Positions 1 through 8,999 of a stretch of DNA of 56,424 bases are shown piece after piece. How positions within the stretch are numbered: position 1 is the first letter of the stretch; the number at the start of each line of letters is the position of its first letter. The position numbers were made by a program, and so were the translations under genes. The stretch is from Acidobacteriota bacterium (GTDB taxonomy: Bacteria > Acidobacteriota > Terriglobia > Terriglobales > Acidobacteriaceae), in contig JAJYSL010000009.1 of the NCBI GenBank assembly GCA_021793595.1, positions 1 through 56,424 on the forward strand, in the 5' to 3' direction. The notes under the pieces were generated by a model. It did not search any database. It saw nothing but the letters and a program-made list of their open reading frames with translations, and was not told the DNA's origin.

Positions 1-1
1 C

Positions 2-916
2 GGCATTTACAAGGAGAAGGCGGAGGGTTGGCTGGCGTTGCCGGCCGTGGTCCTGGTGGGAATCTCGATCTATCAGGAAGAACTGCTCGTCCTCCACATA
101 CCGGCGCAATTCTTCCCATTTGGGGTTGCAGTCAGCATCAATCAGGTCGCACTCATCGTCTCGCTCACCATCATCTCAGTGCTACTTGTCCGCCGCTTTC
201 TGCATTCCGAGCGAGAAAGGGAACAGTGGAGACTGGAAATGGAGCAGGCCCGCCAAGTGCAGCAGATGTTGATTCCGGAGGCGCTACCGGCTGTTCCCGG
301 CCTTACGCTGGAAAGCGAATATCGTCCCACTCGCCGTGTCGGTGGCGACTTTTTCCAAATCCTCGCTCATCCCTCCGACGGAAGCGTGTTGATCGTTGTC
401 GGCGATGTGGCTGGCCATGGCTTGCAGGCCGCTATGCTGGTGTCTTTACTGGTAGGCGCCATCCGCAATCAGGCGGAGACTAGCTTTGATCCTTTGAGGA
501 TGTTGCAGTCGTTGAATCGCCGGCTGCTCGGCCGCGGTCACGCCAACGCGACATGCCTGGCGCTGCGCATTGCGCCAGATGGCTCGGTGATCTTGGGGAA
601 TGCCGGACATCTGCCGCCGTATGTGAACGGCAAAGAGATATCGATGGAAGGCGCACTGCCTCTGGGAACGGCAGAGGATACGGAATTCGCGGTGATGAAT
701 TTCCAATTACAACCCGGCGATCGGTTGACGTTTGTTTCCGATGGCGTGGTCGAAGCCACCAATGAGAAGAGGGAACTGTTCGGCTTTGCACGCACGCAGG
801 AAATCAGCCATCAACCCGCCGCAACCATCGCCGAAATCGCGCAAAACTTCGGCCAGGAGGATGACATCACCGTCGTCAGCGTCGTGCGTGCGGCGGAGGT
901 AATGGCTACGGTGTAG
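2..916 (+). CDS. SpoIIE-type PP2C serine/threonine phosphatase (5'-truncated by window edge)
   Basis: The frame is open to the first base of the window, so the true start lies upstream and only about the last 304 residues are seen. A hydrophobic segment (near VALIVSLTIISVLLVRRF) is followed by a short linker helix rich in E, R and Q and then a PP2C/SpoIIE catalytic domain. Recognisable metal-binding motifs are GGDFFQ, DVAGHGLQAAML, FVSDGVVEA and the terminal EDDITVV. Such enzymes dephosphorylate STAS-domain anti-anti-sigma factors in partner-switching pathways. The convergent neighbour is a STAS protein, which fits that role. The upstream part is probably further membrane helices or a sensor domain. 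The family call is firm; the signal and the partner are inferred. Confidence 0.9.
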   Translation, partial: GIYKEKAEGWLALPAVVLVGISIYQEELLVLHIPAQFFPFGVAVSINQVALIVSLTIISVLLVRRFLHSEREREQWRLEMEQARQVQQMLIPEALPAVPGLTLESEYRPTRRVGGDFFQILAHPSDGSVLIVVGDVAGHGLQAAMLVSLLVGAIRNQAETSFDPLRMLQSLNRRLLGRGHANATCLALRIAPDGSVILGNAGHLPPYVNGKEISMEGALPLGTAEDTEFAVMNFQLQPGDRLTFVSDGVVEATNEKRELFGFARTQEISHQPAATIAEIAQNFGQEDDITVVSVVRAAEVMATV

Positions 917-946
917 AGCCGCGCAACATCACCCAACTGAATCAAG

Positions 947-1651
947 TCACGCACTCTGCTTCGTTGATCCAGGGAGTTCAAACATCTCCAGCAATATCTG
1001 GGCGGCCTCATGGGCATGATGACTTTTGAAGTCGGCGCCCAACTGCAGCGTCTTGACGTTCGGAGCGACCGCTGCGAGAGACTGCGCCACGCTCTCCGAT
1101 GAAAGCTGGGGCGTGCTGGGACCAATCAGGATCACGTCGATGTCTCCCACCTGCAGCATCGTCTTTGCATCGTGCACCAGGTTGGTTGACTTCACATCGA
1201 ACCCATGTTGCGCCAGCACGCTGCGGATAAACACGCAAAGATCCGCCGATGAGTCGACAACCAGCACCCGCGGACCGCGACAACCCTGAGCGTTCTGCGG
1301 GGGCGCCTTCTTCGAAAAGGAGGAGATCGCGTCTTGTTCCGTCGCATATGTCTGGATCACTTCGGAAAGCATCGTCAGCTCCAGCAGGCGCACCACAAAC
1401 GCGGGCGCGGCCGCCAGTCGCAGATCGCCTCCGCGCTTGCGAAGATTGGTCACGTAGCGCACGATCAACCCCAGCCCGATACTGTCCAGGCGGGTCACTT
1501 CACCCAGGTGCAGGACCACCTGTCCGCACTCGCGCACGGCTTGGCCCAGAGCTGCTTCAAGAGATGCTACTTCTTCCCCTAAAACAATGCGACCGCTGCA
1601 TTGGATGATGGAAACATTCTGACAAAACCGCGTAGTGAGTTTTAGCGGCAT
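947..1651 (-). CDS. STAS-domain anti-sigma antagonist fused to a degenerate receiver domain
   Basis: 234 residues. Residues 1-105 form a STAS domain with the hallmark DSIGLGL, whose serine at about 57 is the expected phosphorylation site. Residues 125-215 look like a response-regulator receiver (RVLVVDSSADL then DIDVILIGPSTP). At the place of the phosphoacceptor aspartate the sequence reads LIGPSTP, so that residue appears to be glycine and the receiver is probably not phosphorylated in the usual way. The ATG has a strong GGAGG at 5-6 nt. The gene converges on the SpoIIE-type phosphatase 30 bp away, which suggests phosphatase and substrate. It lies 175 bp downstream of dapD on the same strand. 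Domain calls are firm; the pseudo-receiver reading is from motif inspection. Confidence 0.85.
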   Translation of the reverse strand: MPLKLTTRFCQNVSIIQCSGRIVLGEEVASLEAALGQAVRECGQVVLHLGEVTRLDSIGLGLIVRYVTNLRKRGGDLRLAAAPAFVVRLLELTMLSEVIQTYATEQDAISSFSKKAPPQNAQGCRGPRVLVVDSSADLCVFIRSVLAQHGFDVKSTNLVHDAKTMLQVGDIDVILIGPSTPQLSSESVAQSLAAVAPNVKTLQLGADFKSHHAHEAAQILLEMFELPGSTKQSA

Positions 1652-1826
1652 ACGTACCTCCGGTAAAATCGGAAGTCTTTTCAGGGACCGGGCAGGGGGA
1701 CTTCAGGGTACATCACCCCGGCGTCGGTTGCACGCTTGGAATGGCTGAGCGAGAGATTTATTTCGCCGGGACGATATTGGCGTCGCCGAAGCGAGGTCGC
1801 GGCTCTGAACGGGTCGCGGTATAGCC

Positions 1827-2672
1827 CTACCTCAGCAGATCTTCGAGTTCTAGCGACAGTTCGGTTTTCTCGTCGCGATACTTCACGATCACGGGAGTGT
1901 AAAGGCTCAGCCCCCACTCCGCAGCTTTGCCGCGAGAGATGGCGCGCGCCCCCGCGACGACCACCGCATCCTCCGGAATGATCAGAGGGCTCTTCTGAGA
2001 GGCCCGCAGGATTTCTCCATGGACGACGTCGTAGACCGGGGTCGAGCGCGTCAGAATGACACCAGCGCCCAGCACGGCCCGCTTCCGTACCAGCGTGCCT
2101 TCATACACGCCGCAATTGCCGCCGACCAGCACGCCATCCTCCAGAATCACCGGGCTGGCGTTCACCGGTTCCAGTACCCCGCCAATTTGCGCTGCTGCAC
2201 TCAGATGAACATTGCGTCCAATCTGCGCGCAGGAACCGACCAGGGCGTGCGAGTCGATCATGGTCCCCTCGTCGACATAGGCGCCCACGTTGACATACAT
2301 CGGCGGCATGCAGACCACGCCTGGCGCAAGGTAAGCGCCGCTGCGTACCGCGGAGCCTCCTGGAACGACGCGAACACGCTCTCCGGTCGTGAACCGCCGT
2401 GCGGGATAGGTGTGCTTGTCGACAAAGGACAAGTCTGCCCCGGATTCAACCAACTGACCGATACGGAATCCCAGCAGAATACCGCGCTTTACCCATGCAT
2501 TCACTCGCCAGCCATGGGGATGGGTCGGATCGGGTTCGGCGGCGCGAAGAGTTCCGCTCGTCAACGCATCGCGCAGCTCATAAAACGCCAACTCGCTTTC
2601 GGCTGCATCACCGCTCTGCGCACCTTGCTGGAAGGCTGCATCGATGCGGGATGCGAGCGAGGCTTGAGACAC
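1827..2672 (-). CDS. dapD: 2,3,4,5-tetrahydropyridine-2,6-dicarboxylate N-succinyltransferase
   Basis: 281 residues, close to the usual length of about 275. It transfers succinate from succinyl-CoA to tetrahydrodipicolinate in the succinylase branch of lysine/diaminopimelate synthesis. The N-terminal helical part ([29 protein letters not shown]) is followed by a left-handed beta-helix hexapeptide region containing [20 protein letters not shown] and [12 protein letters not shown]. The start is GTG with an AGAGGA Shine-Dalgarno at about 9 nt. It is the last gene of the asd-lysC-dapB-dapA-dapD run, 64 bp after dapA. The dapC and dapE steps are not in this window. Confidence 0.96.
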   Translation of the reverse strand: MSQASLASRIDAAFQQGAQSGDAAESELAFYELRDALTSGTLRAAEPDPTHPHGWRVNAWVKRGILLGFRIGQLVESGADLSFVDKHTYPARRFTTGERVRVVPGGSAVRSGAYLAPGVVCMPPMYVNVGAYVDEGTMIDSHALVGSCAQIGRNVHLSAAAQIGGVLEPVNASPVILEDGVLVGGNCGVYEGTLVRKRAVLGAGVILTRSTPVYDVVHGEILRASQKSPLIIPEDAVVVAGARAISRGKAAEWGLSLYTPVIVKYRDEKTELSLELEDLLR

Positions 2673-2736
2673 AGTTCGACTTCCTCTGATTTGGTTTTGT
2701 TTGATGAATTGCCGCGACGACTTCGAAATATCGGGA

Positions 2737-3681
2737 CTAGCTGTGCGAAGTGGCTGCCGCAGCCACGGCAGACACAGCCTGTTTTCCTGCCGCAGTCGGC
2801 TCCATCAGTCCTAGTTCGTGAACCAGTTTTTCCAGGTGTGCCTTCGTCTTCGGCACCACCGGCATCATGGGCAGGCGATACTCCTCCTGAATGCGTCCCA
2901 TCAGCGCCAGAACGCACTTGACCGGCTGTGGATTCGGCTCAATGAAATCGCCAATAATCAATGGATAATATTTGCGATACAGTTGCCGCGCCAGCGCCCA
3001 GTCATCGTTGAGCGCCGCATCAATCATGCGCGTCATCTGGGCGGGAATAGCATTGGCCGCGACTGAAATGACGCCCGCGCCGCCGACAGAAAGGATGGGC
3101 AGCGCCAGGTTGTCGTCGCCGGCAAACACCTTAAAATGATCGGGCACGGCATGCACCACCTCTGTAATTTGCTGCAGATTTCCGCTGGATTCCTTGATGC
3201 CGACCACGTTGGGAATTTCTGCTAACCGGGCCGTCGTCTCCGGCAGCAGGTTGATTCCGGTGCGGCTGGGGATGTTGTAAATCAGCACCTGGAGATGCGT
3301 ATTCTCTGCGATCGCGCGGAAGTGGAGATACTGGCCTTCCTGGGTTGGCTTGGTGTAATACGGATTGGCTGTCAGCACACCATCGACGCCGGGAATGGCC
3401 TGCAATTTCTTGACGCGCGCAATCGCCTGCTGAGACGTATTGTGGCTGCAACCGACGAAGATCGGCACACGACCTTCCGCCGCCTCAACCACCACACTCA
3501 CCAGGCGCAGCCATTCCGACTCCAGCAGGGCGCAGGCTTCCCCGGTGGAACCCGTGGGGACAAGAAAATGAATGCCACTTTCAATTTGCCAGCGAACCAG
3601 GCTTTGTAGTGCATGCCAATCCACATCGCCGCTGGAAAGAAACGGCGTGACAAGTGCGGTACCACATCCAGAGAGCTCCAT
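2737..3681 (-). CDS. dapA: 4-hydroxy-tetrahydrodipicolinate synthase
   Basis: 314 residues from the ATG reading [14 protein letters not shown]. The frame is open further upstream to a TTG at 3768, but those 29 residues do not look like family sequence. The enzyme condenses pyruvate with aspartate semialdehyde. Seen are the TIM-barrel signatures [13 protein letters not shown], the tyrosine in [10 protein letters not shown] and the Schiff-base lysine in [11 protein letters not shown]. It lies between dapB (103 bp upstream) and dapD. The C-terminal tail is alanine-rich and somewhat longer than in well-known relatives. Start choice is good but the Shine-Dalgarno is weak. Confidence 0.95.
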   Translation of the reverse strand: MELSGCGTALVTPFLSSGDVDWHALQSLVRWQIESGIHFLVPTGSTGEACALLESEWLRLVSVVVEAAEGRVPIFVGCSHNTSQQAIARVKKLQAIPGVDGVLTANPYYTKPTQEGQYLHFRAIAENTHLQVLIYNIPSRTGINLLPETTARLAEIPNVVGIKESSGNLQQITEVVHAVPDHFKVFAGDDNLALPILSVGGAGVISVAANAIPAQMTRMIDAALNDDWALARQLYRKYYPLIIGDFIEPNPQPVKCVLALMGRIQEEYRLPMMPVVPKTKAHLEKLVHELGLMEPTAAGKQAVSAVAAAATSHS

Positions 3682-3784
3682 ATCTTTGCAGTCTACAACG
3701 AAGACACGGCAGGATACACCGTCGCGCACAACTCCTTGTGAATAAATGGGGACGCTACTATGTAGCAATCACTGGGGAGAAAGC

Positions 3785-4471
3785 TCAGGCGAGGATCTGC
3801 GCGAATACATCTTGGAAATCGAAGTTTCCGGAACGTGTCGCCAGCCATTCCGCGCCGCGAACCGCTCCGTAGGCGAAGCTGCGCCGCGATAGTGCTTGAT
3901 GCTCCACAACAATCTGCTCGTTTTCAGAGCTGACTTCCAGTCGGTGGGTTCCGATGGCATCTTTCACGCGGTGCGCGTCGATCGTGGCCGACGCTCCATA
4001 GGTCGTTGCAGCCAAAACCTTCTGAAGAGTCAGCGCAGTGCCTGAGGGAGAATCGAGTTTTTCCGTGTGGTGGGTCTCTTCAATCTTGAACTGATAACCG
4101 CCTGCCTGATTTCCCAGCAGCTTCGCCAGTTGATACAGCAGCTGCACACCGAAAGAAAAATTTGTCGAGTAGAGAAGTCCTGCATTCTTGCGCGCAGCCA
4201 GAGCTTGCATGTCTCCCAGATGCTGATACCAGCCTGTCGTGCCGACAACAACTTTGGCGCCATTGGCCAGGCAGGCGCGAAGATTCTTGACCACAGCCTC
4301 CGGGGTAGTGAAATCGATCACGACATCGAACGAGGCCAGGCTAGGCGCGGTGAGCGAGCCAGCTTCCTTGTTTTCCTCTTCTTCGAGCGTCTGAACGCTG
4401 TGCCCGCGTTCGCGAGCAATCTCCGTCACGACGCGCCCGGTTTTTCCTTGACCGAGAATCAGCATGCGCAT
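3785..4471 (-). CDS. dapB: 4-hydroxy-tetrahydrodipicolinate reductase
   Basis: 228 residues from the ATG at 4471 (MRMLILGQGKTGRVV). That ATG sits 4 nt after the lysC stop and has an AAGGAG at 8 nt, which decides it over a TTG 24 bases upstream. It reduces the DapA product with NAD(P)H. An N-terminal Rossmann segment is followed by the family's central motif around EETHHTEKLDSPSGTAL, which holds the catalytic histidines and lysine. It is slightly shorter than E. coli DapB (about 270). Part of the lysine operon and probably translationally coupled to lysC. Confidence 0.94.
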   Translation of the reverse strand: MRMLILGQGKTGRVVTEIARERGHSVQTLEEEENKEAGSLTAPSLASFDVVIDFTTPEAVVKNLRACLANGAKVVVGTTGWYQHLGDMQALAARKNAGLLYSTNFSFGVQLLYQLAKLLGNQAGGYQFKIEETHHTEKLDSPSGTALTLQKVLAATTYGASATIDAHRVKDAIGTHRLEVSSENEQIVVEHQALSRRSFAYGAVRGAEWLATRSGNFDFQDVFAQILA

Positions 4472-4475
4472 CGCG

Positions 4476-5936
4476 CTAACTCCTTTTCGCGGCAACAGCG
4501 GTCGGGGTGGAATCCTCTGTCAGCGGTTCGCGCGCTTCCACGTCGAAAATCTCCGGATCTGGATCCTGGAAAAAATGCCGGTGCAGCGACCGAACCGCCT
4601 CTTCCACGTCGTCTTCTTCGATCATAAAACTCATGTTGATCTCCGAAGCGCCCTGCGAAATCATCCGCACGTTGACGTGGCGAATGGCATTGAACACCTG
4701 CGCGGCAATCCCTCGCTGACCGCGAATATTCTCACCGACCATGCAGATCAGCGCTTTGCGACCCTCATACTTCACGTCCGCCAGTTGGCTCAGGTCTGCG
4801 GCGATGGCGGGCAGGCGATCGTTTGAGTCGACAGAGAGAGAGACGCTGACTTCCGACGTAGATACCATATCGACGGCGCACTTGTGCTTGTCAAACACAT
4901 CGAAGATCGCTTTTAGATAACCATGGGTCATCAACATGCGGCTGGCGACAACGTCAATAATGGTCAGCTTGCGCTTGATAGCGATCGATTTAAATGGCGT
5001 ACGCGAATGTCGCGCAATGGCGGTGATCTGCGTGCCTTGATTGCCGGGATCTTTCGAATTCAGCACCCACACCGGAATGTTTTTTTGCACCGCGGGAAGG
5101 ATCGTGGCCGGGTGCAGCACCTTGGCGCCGAAATAGGCGAGCTCCGAAGCCTCTTCGAAGCTGATCGTCTTGACCCGAAGCGCGTCGGAACACACCCGCG
5201 GATCGGCGGTCATAATGCCGTTGACGTCCGTCCAGATTTCAATCGCGTGTGCGTTCAATCCGCGCCCAATCAGCGCGCCGGTAAAGTCTGACCCACCGCG
5301 GCCCAGCGTGGTGGTGACACCTTTCTCGGTTGCGCCGATAAAACCGCCGAGCACGGGAACATGTCCTTTTTCGAGTAGTGGCAGAACATGCTGCCGCAGC
5401 TGCTGCTCAATCTTCTCTTCCAACGGTGTCGCCTTGCCGTGGTCGCCGTTGGTCACGATGCAAGTGCGGGCGTCGACGTGGATGCCATTCAGACTGGATT
5501 GCGCGTAGAGTTCGCCGATCATGTGGCTCGACAAGCGCTCGCCGTAGGAGGCCACCAGGTCGGTGGTGCGCGGCGTCAGCTCCTGCACGGCTGCCAATCC
5601 GCGTAACAGATCATCAAGGGACTCAAATTGCTCCTCGAGCCACTTGTGGGTTGCGGCGACCGACACGCCGGTCAACATCGCCGAAGCTGCATCGAGATGA
5701 CGATTCCGCAGGCGGGAGCTGATGGCAAGCGCGCCGCTGCGGTCGCCGCGCTCGGCAGCAGCGGCTGCGGCCAGCAATTGATCCGTGACCTTGGCCATGG
5801 CGCTGACCACAACAACTGGAGTGAGACCGCGCGCGCGACGACTTTCGACAATTTCAGCGGTGCGCGCAATCGCTGCCGCGTTCTCGACCGAGGTGCCGCC
5901 GAACTTCATCACAACGATTTTCATCGCACCGCTCAT
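4476..5936 (-). CDS. lysC: Aspartate kinase
   Basis: 486 residues. It phosphorylates aspartate, the first committed step toward lysine, methionine and threonine. The kinase domain starts with VVMKFGGTSV and contains GRGGSDFTGALIGRGL and the TDVNGIMTADPR stretch. Two ACT domains follow from about residue 320 (IIDVVASRMLMTHGYL; ICMVGENIRGQRGIAAQVF), so feedback control is likely. The ATG overlaps the asd stop as ATGA, a translational-coupling arrangement; an internal ATG four codons in (MKIVVMKF) is the alternative. The C-terminus extends about 30 residues beyond the last ACT strand. Confidence 0.95.
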   Translation of the reverse strand: MSGAMKIVVMKFGGTSVENAAAIARTAEIVESRRARGLTPVVVVSAMAKVTDQLLAAAAAAERGDRSGALAISSRLRNRHLDAASAMLTGVSVAATHKWLEEQFESLDDLLRGLAAVQELTPRTTDLVASYGERLSSHMIGELYAQSSLNGIHVDARTCIVTNGDHGKATPLEEKIEQQLRQHVLPLLEKGHVPVLGGFIGATEKGVTTTLGRGGSDFTGALIGRGLNAHAIEIWTDVNGIMTADPRVCSDALRVKTISFEEASELAYFGAKVLHPATILPAVQKNIPVWVLNSKDPGNQGTQITAIARHSRTPFKSIAIKRKLTIIDVVASRMLMTHGYLKAIFDVFDKHKCAVDMVSTSEVSVSLSVDSNDRLPAIAADLSQLADVKYEGRKALICMVGENIRGQRGIAAQVFNAIRHVNVRMISQGASEINMSFMIEEDDVEEAVRSLHRHFFQDPDPEIFDVEAREPLTEDSTPTAVAAKRS

Positions 5937-7027
5937 GGCTTCAATCCGGATGGCAACAGTTTGCCCTGGGACGCCAGCAATTCAGAATTCAGCAGCGCCG
6001 CGCCTGCCGCCCCGCGAATCGTGTTGTGCGACAGCACAGTAAACTTCCAGTCCAGCAGCGAACAGGGCCGCAACCGGCCCACTGTGGCTGCCATCCCGCG
6101 TCCACGCATGCGGTCCAGACGAGGCTGCGGACGATCTTCCGCCGGATTGAATTCCACCGGCTGCTCGGGCGCGGTGGGAAGATTCTGCCCCTTGAGCGGC
6201 TGAAATTCCTCCCAGGCTGCGAGGATTTCCTCTCGGCTCGGCTTGCTTGCCAGCTCGATGCTGACGCTTTCCGTGTGGCCATCTTCCACCGCGACGCGAT
6301 TGCAGTGCGCGCTTACTTTCGCGTCCAGCAACGTGACTTGCGAGTTTTCCAGTTTACCCAGAAGCCGGCGCGTCTCAGCTTCCAACTTCTCTTCTTCATT
6401 CTTAATGAAGGGAACTACGTTGCCCAAAATATCGAGCGACGGCACGCCCGGATATCCAGCGCCGCTGATCGCCTGCATGGTGCTGACAAACACGGAGCGC
6501 AGACCGAACCGCTCTGCCAACGGCTTCAACGCCATCACCAGTCCAATCGCGGAACAATTCGGATTGGTCACGATGTAGCCACGCTTCTCGGCGCTCTTGT
6601 TCGTGCCAATCCAGTTCTGTTGCGGAATCAGCGCTAGATGATCGGCGTTGACTTCTGGAATCACCAGCGGTACATCCGCCTGCATACGAAATGCACTGGA
6701 GTTAGAAATGACGGCACACCCGGCGGCCGCGAATTTCGGTTCCAGTTCGCGGGCAATGTCGGTGTCGAGCGCGGCAAAAATAATCTCAGGAACGCCGCCC
6801 GGATTTTGCTCCGGAGTTGCCGGCGAAACGGGCAGTTTTGCCACCGAGGCGGGAATGGGCGTGTCCAGCTTCCAGCGCACGGCGTTTTCGTACCGTTTGC
6901 CGCTCGAGCGATCGCTGGCGGCCAGCCACGTCACCTGAAACCATGGATGATTCTCCAAAAGCTGGATGAAGCGTTGGCCGACCATCCCGGTCGCGCCCAG
7001 AATGCCTATTTTGTATGGAGTTTGCAT
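5933..7027 (-). CDS. asd: Aspartate-semialdehyde dehydrogenase (archaeal/fungal-like type)
   Basis: 364 residues. It reduces aspartyl phosphate to the semialdehyde. An N-terminal NADP fold begins KIGILGATGMVGQRF. The catalytic cysteine is in IVTNPNCSAIGL and the active-site histidine is in the AHCNRVAVEDGHTE segment. These motifs match the archaeal/yeast-like class rather than the E. coli-like class. It is the first gene of the lysine operon and shares an ATGA overlap with lysC. A cupredoxin-like lipoprotein gene ends only 46 bp upstream on the same strand, so transcription may begin farther up. Confidence 0.95.
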   Translation of the reverse strand: MQTPYKIGILGATGMVGQRFIQLLENHPWFQVTWLAASDRSSGKRYENAVRWKLDTPIPASVAKLPVSPATPEQNPGGVPEIIFAALDTDIARELEPKFAAAGCAVISNSSAFRMQADVPLVIPEVNADHLALIPQQNWIGTNKSAEKRGYIVTNPNCSAIGLVMALKPLAERFGLRSVFVSTMQAISGAGYPGVPSLDILGNVVPFIKNEEEKLEAETRRLLGKLENSQVTLLDAKVSAHCNRVAVEDGHTESVSIELASKPSREEILAAWEEFQPLKGQNLPTAPEQPVEFNPAEDRPQPRLDRMRGRGMAATVGRLRPCSLLDWKFTVLSHNTIRGAAGAALLNSELLASQGKLLPSGLKP

Positions 7028-7073
7028 GGAAAATAGTTATTTCATTTATAGCAGCCAAGTGCGCGTTGATGCA

Positions 7074-7865
7074 TCACTTGCTGAACGCAAAATTGGCGGT
7101 CGATGTCTTGTGGCTTTGTACGGTGATCTGTTGTGACTGCGATCCCAGCTTCTCGTGCACGGCGACCAGCGTGTAGGTTCCGGGCGGCAGGCCTTGAATT
7201 TTATATGTTCCATCCGCGTTTGAAACCGCGAAAAATGGATTGTTGACGACGTTCAGAAATGCTTCCATCCAGGGGTGATTGTTGCAGCGGACAGGAATCA
7301 TGAGCCCCGCGTTGCGAAAGACATGTTGCTCGGTGCCCGCCATCGGCGGCTGAGAAATGTCGAACCCGGAGCTGTCGTCGCTTCCCGGTGGAACAATGTG
7401 AATGTTGTGCATGGTGCGATCGCTATTGCGAAACTCGACTGGCTGCCCGACCATCGCGCCGATCACATGCGGAATATAGCGGCAGCCTTTCTGGTCCAGC
7501 ACCGTCGGGGTCTTGATGGGCATATAGATCCGGTTACCCAGGCCATCTTTCACATAAACGAAGACGTTCGCAAGCTGGCCGTCATGGACCACATATTGCT
7601 CCGTCTCGTTTGGGGTCTGACCGCAGGCCGGATCCTGTGTCATGTCAATCACAATGGAAGTGGGCGCTTTGCCGTTGAACCGGATTGTCCCCGACACTGA
7701 GCCCGCTGTTGCCGGATCGATTTGCGCATTGGCCGTTGGGGTTGCGGGCGAGCTGGTATTTCCAGCCGCGGACGGATTCGTTCCCGCGTGCTTACTGCAA
7801 CCGGCAATCGCCAACGCAACCAGCGGAATGGCCCAGAGTCCGACGCGCGTGTAGTGTTTTCCCAT
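7074..7865 (-). CDS. Lipoprotein with a cupredoxin-like copper site and a carboxypeptidase-regulatory-like domain
   Basis: 263 residues from ATG 7865. A signal sequence ends in the lipobox AIAGC (Cys about 23), followed by a low-complexity A/T/S/P linker. The middle part carries residues that fit a type-1 copper site: HNIH (about 153-156) and CNNHPWM (about 194-200), giving His-Cys-His-Met. The last 60 residues (NADGTYKIQGLPPGTYTLVAVHEKLG) are a carboxypeptidase-regulatory-like beta-sandwich. Probably an electron-transfer or copper-binding envelope protein, but the partner is unknown. It sits between the isocitrate dehydrogenase gene and asd, which gives no clear functional hint. Domain reading is solid; copper binding is inferred. 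Confidence 0.8.
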   Translation of the reverse strand: MGKHYTRVGLWAIPLVALAIAGCSKHAGTNPSAAGNTSSPATPTANAQIDPATAGSVSGTIRFNGKAPTSIVIDMTQDPACGQTPNETEQYVVHDGQLANVFVYVKDGLGNRIYMPIKTPTVLDQKGCRYIPHVIGAMVGQPVEFRNSDRTMHNIHIVPPGSDDSSGFDISQPPMAGTEQHVFRNAGLMIPVRCNNHPWMEAFLNVVNNPFFAVSNADGTYKIQGLPPGTYTLVAVHEKLGSQSQQITVQSHKTSTANFAFSK

Positions 7866-7919
7866 TATGCTGAATGTCCTTATCTTCGCCCGCAGAATGA
7901 ACAATGATCCCGCGATTAG

Positions 7920-8945
7920 TTAGTCAGCCAACGCCGCAATGACCGCATCGCCAAATTCATTTGTTCCAGCTGTACCACCCACGTCGCGCGTCAGCGATTG
8001 CTTGGTTTCATACACCTTCTCGATCGCTCGATGAACACGGTCCGCGGCGTCCGCCTCGTCGATGTGATGCAGCATCAGCACGGCCGACTGCAGCAGTGCA
8101 GTGGGATTGGCGATGTTCTTGCCGGCGATGTCTGGTGCTGAACCGTGAACGGCTTCGAAGATCGCACAATCGCTCCCCAGGTTGGCTCCTGGAACCAGCC
8201 CCAGGCCGCCCACAAATGCGGCGCACAAGTCGCTGATGATGTCTCCATAGAGATTTTCCAGCAACAGCATGTCGTACTGATAGGGATTCGTCACCAGCTG
8301 CATGCAGGTGTTGTCGACCAGGTGTTCTCCGTAGATCACGTCTGAATAATGTTTGGCGACATTGCGCGCGCAGCGAAGAAACAGGCCGTCGGACATCTTC
8401 ATGATGTTGGCCTTATGCACGGCATGGATTTTCTTGCGGTGATGCTTGCGAGCGTACGAAAAAGCAAACTCCGCGATGCGGGTAGAGGCCTTTTCGGTGA
8501 TGATCTTGATCGACTCGACCACCCCCGGCACCACTTCGTGTTCAATGCCGACGTATTGGCCTTCCGTGTTTTCGCGAATGATGATCAGGTCGACGCCTGG
8601 ATAATGGGTCGGCAGGCCGGGAAGGTTCTGAATGGGACGAAAATTCGCGTAGAGTTCAAAATGCTTGCGAAGAATTACGTTGATGGACGAGAAGCCGCCG
8701 CCGATCGGCGTCGTCACCGGCCCCTTCAGCGCCACACGATTACGCTCGATCGATTGATACAGTTCGCTTGGAATGTATTCCTGGTATCGCTCGTAGGCCT
8801 CCGCGCCCGCCAGATGCTCGTCCCACTGAAACTTGACGCCCGTGGCTTCCAGAATTCGTACCACGACGCGAGTAATCTCCGGTCCAATGCCATCGCCGGG
8901 AATCAGCGTAATTTTGTGCTCGGTTGCGGTCGATTGTGCGGTCAT
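7920..8945 (-). CDS. NAD-type isocitrate dehydrogenase (isocitrate/isopropylmalate dehydrogenase family)
   Basis: 341 residues, the short form of the family. It begins ITLIPGDGIGPEITR and contains IIRENTEGQYVGIEH, the catalytic Tyr/Lys region (VHKANIMKMSDGLF) and the metal-binding ENLYGDIISDLCAAFVGGLG. GSAPDIAGKNIANP follows. The ENTEG motif favours isocitrate over isopropylmalate as substrate, as in NAD-dependent enzymes. An NADP-specific or homoisocitrate role cannot be ruled out by eye. GGGAGAG sits 8 nt before the ATG. nrdR ends 54 bp upstream. Confidence 0.9.
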   Translation of the reverse strand: MTAQSTATEHKITLIPGDGIGPEITRVVVRILEATGVKFQWDEHLAGAEAYERYQEYIPSELYQSIERNRVALKGPVTTPIGGGFSSINVILRKHFELYANFRPIQNLPGLPTHYPGVDLIIIRENTEGQYVGIEHEVVPGVVESIKIITEKASTRIAEFAFSYARKHHRKKIHAVHKANIMKMSDGLFLRCARNVAKHYSDVIYGEHLVDNTCMQLVTNPYQYDMLLLENLYGDIISDLCAAFVGGLGLVPGANLGSDCAIFEAVHGSAPDIAGKNIANPTALLQSAVLMLHHIDEADAADRVHRAIEKVYETKQSLTRDVGGTAGTNEFGDAVIAALAD

Positions 8946-8999
8946 CCAGTGTTCTCTCCCAGTTCGTGCGGCTTGAGCGATGGAGCGCGTCCGATTCGC

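Noticed and set aside
2019..2921. Rightward frame of 300 codons over dapD and dapA
   Set aside because: Antisense shadow of two certain genes.
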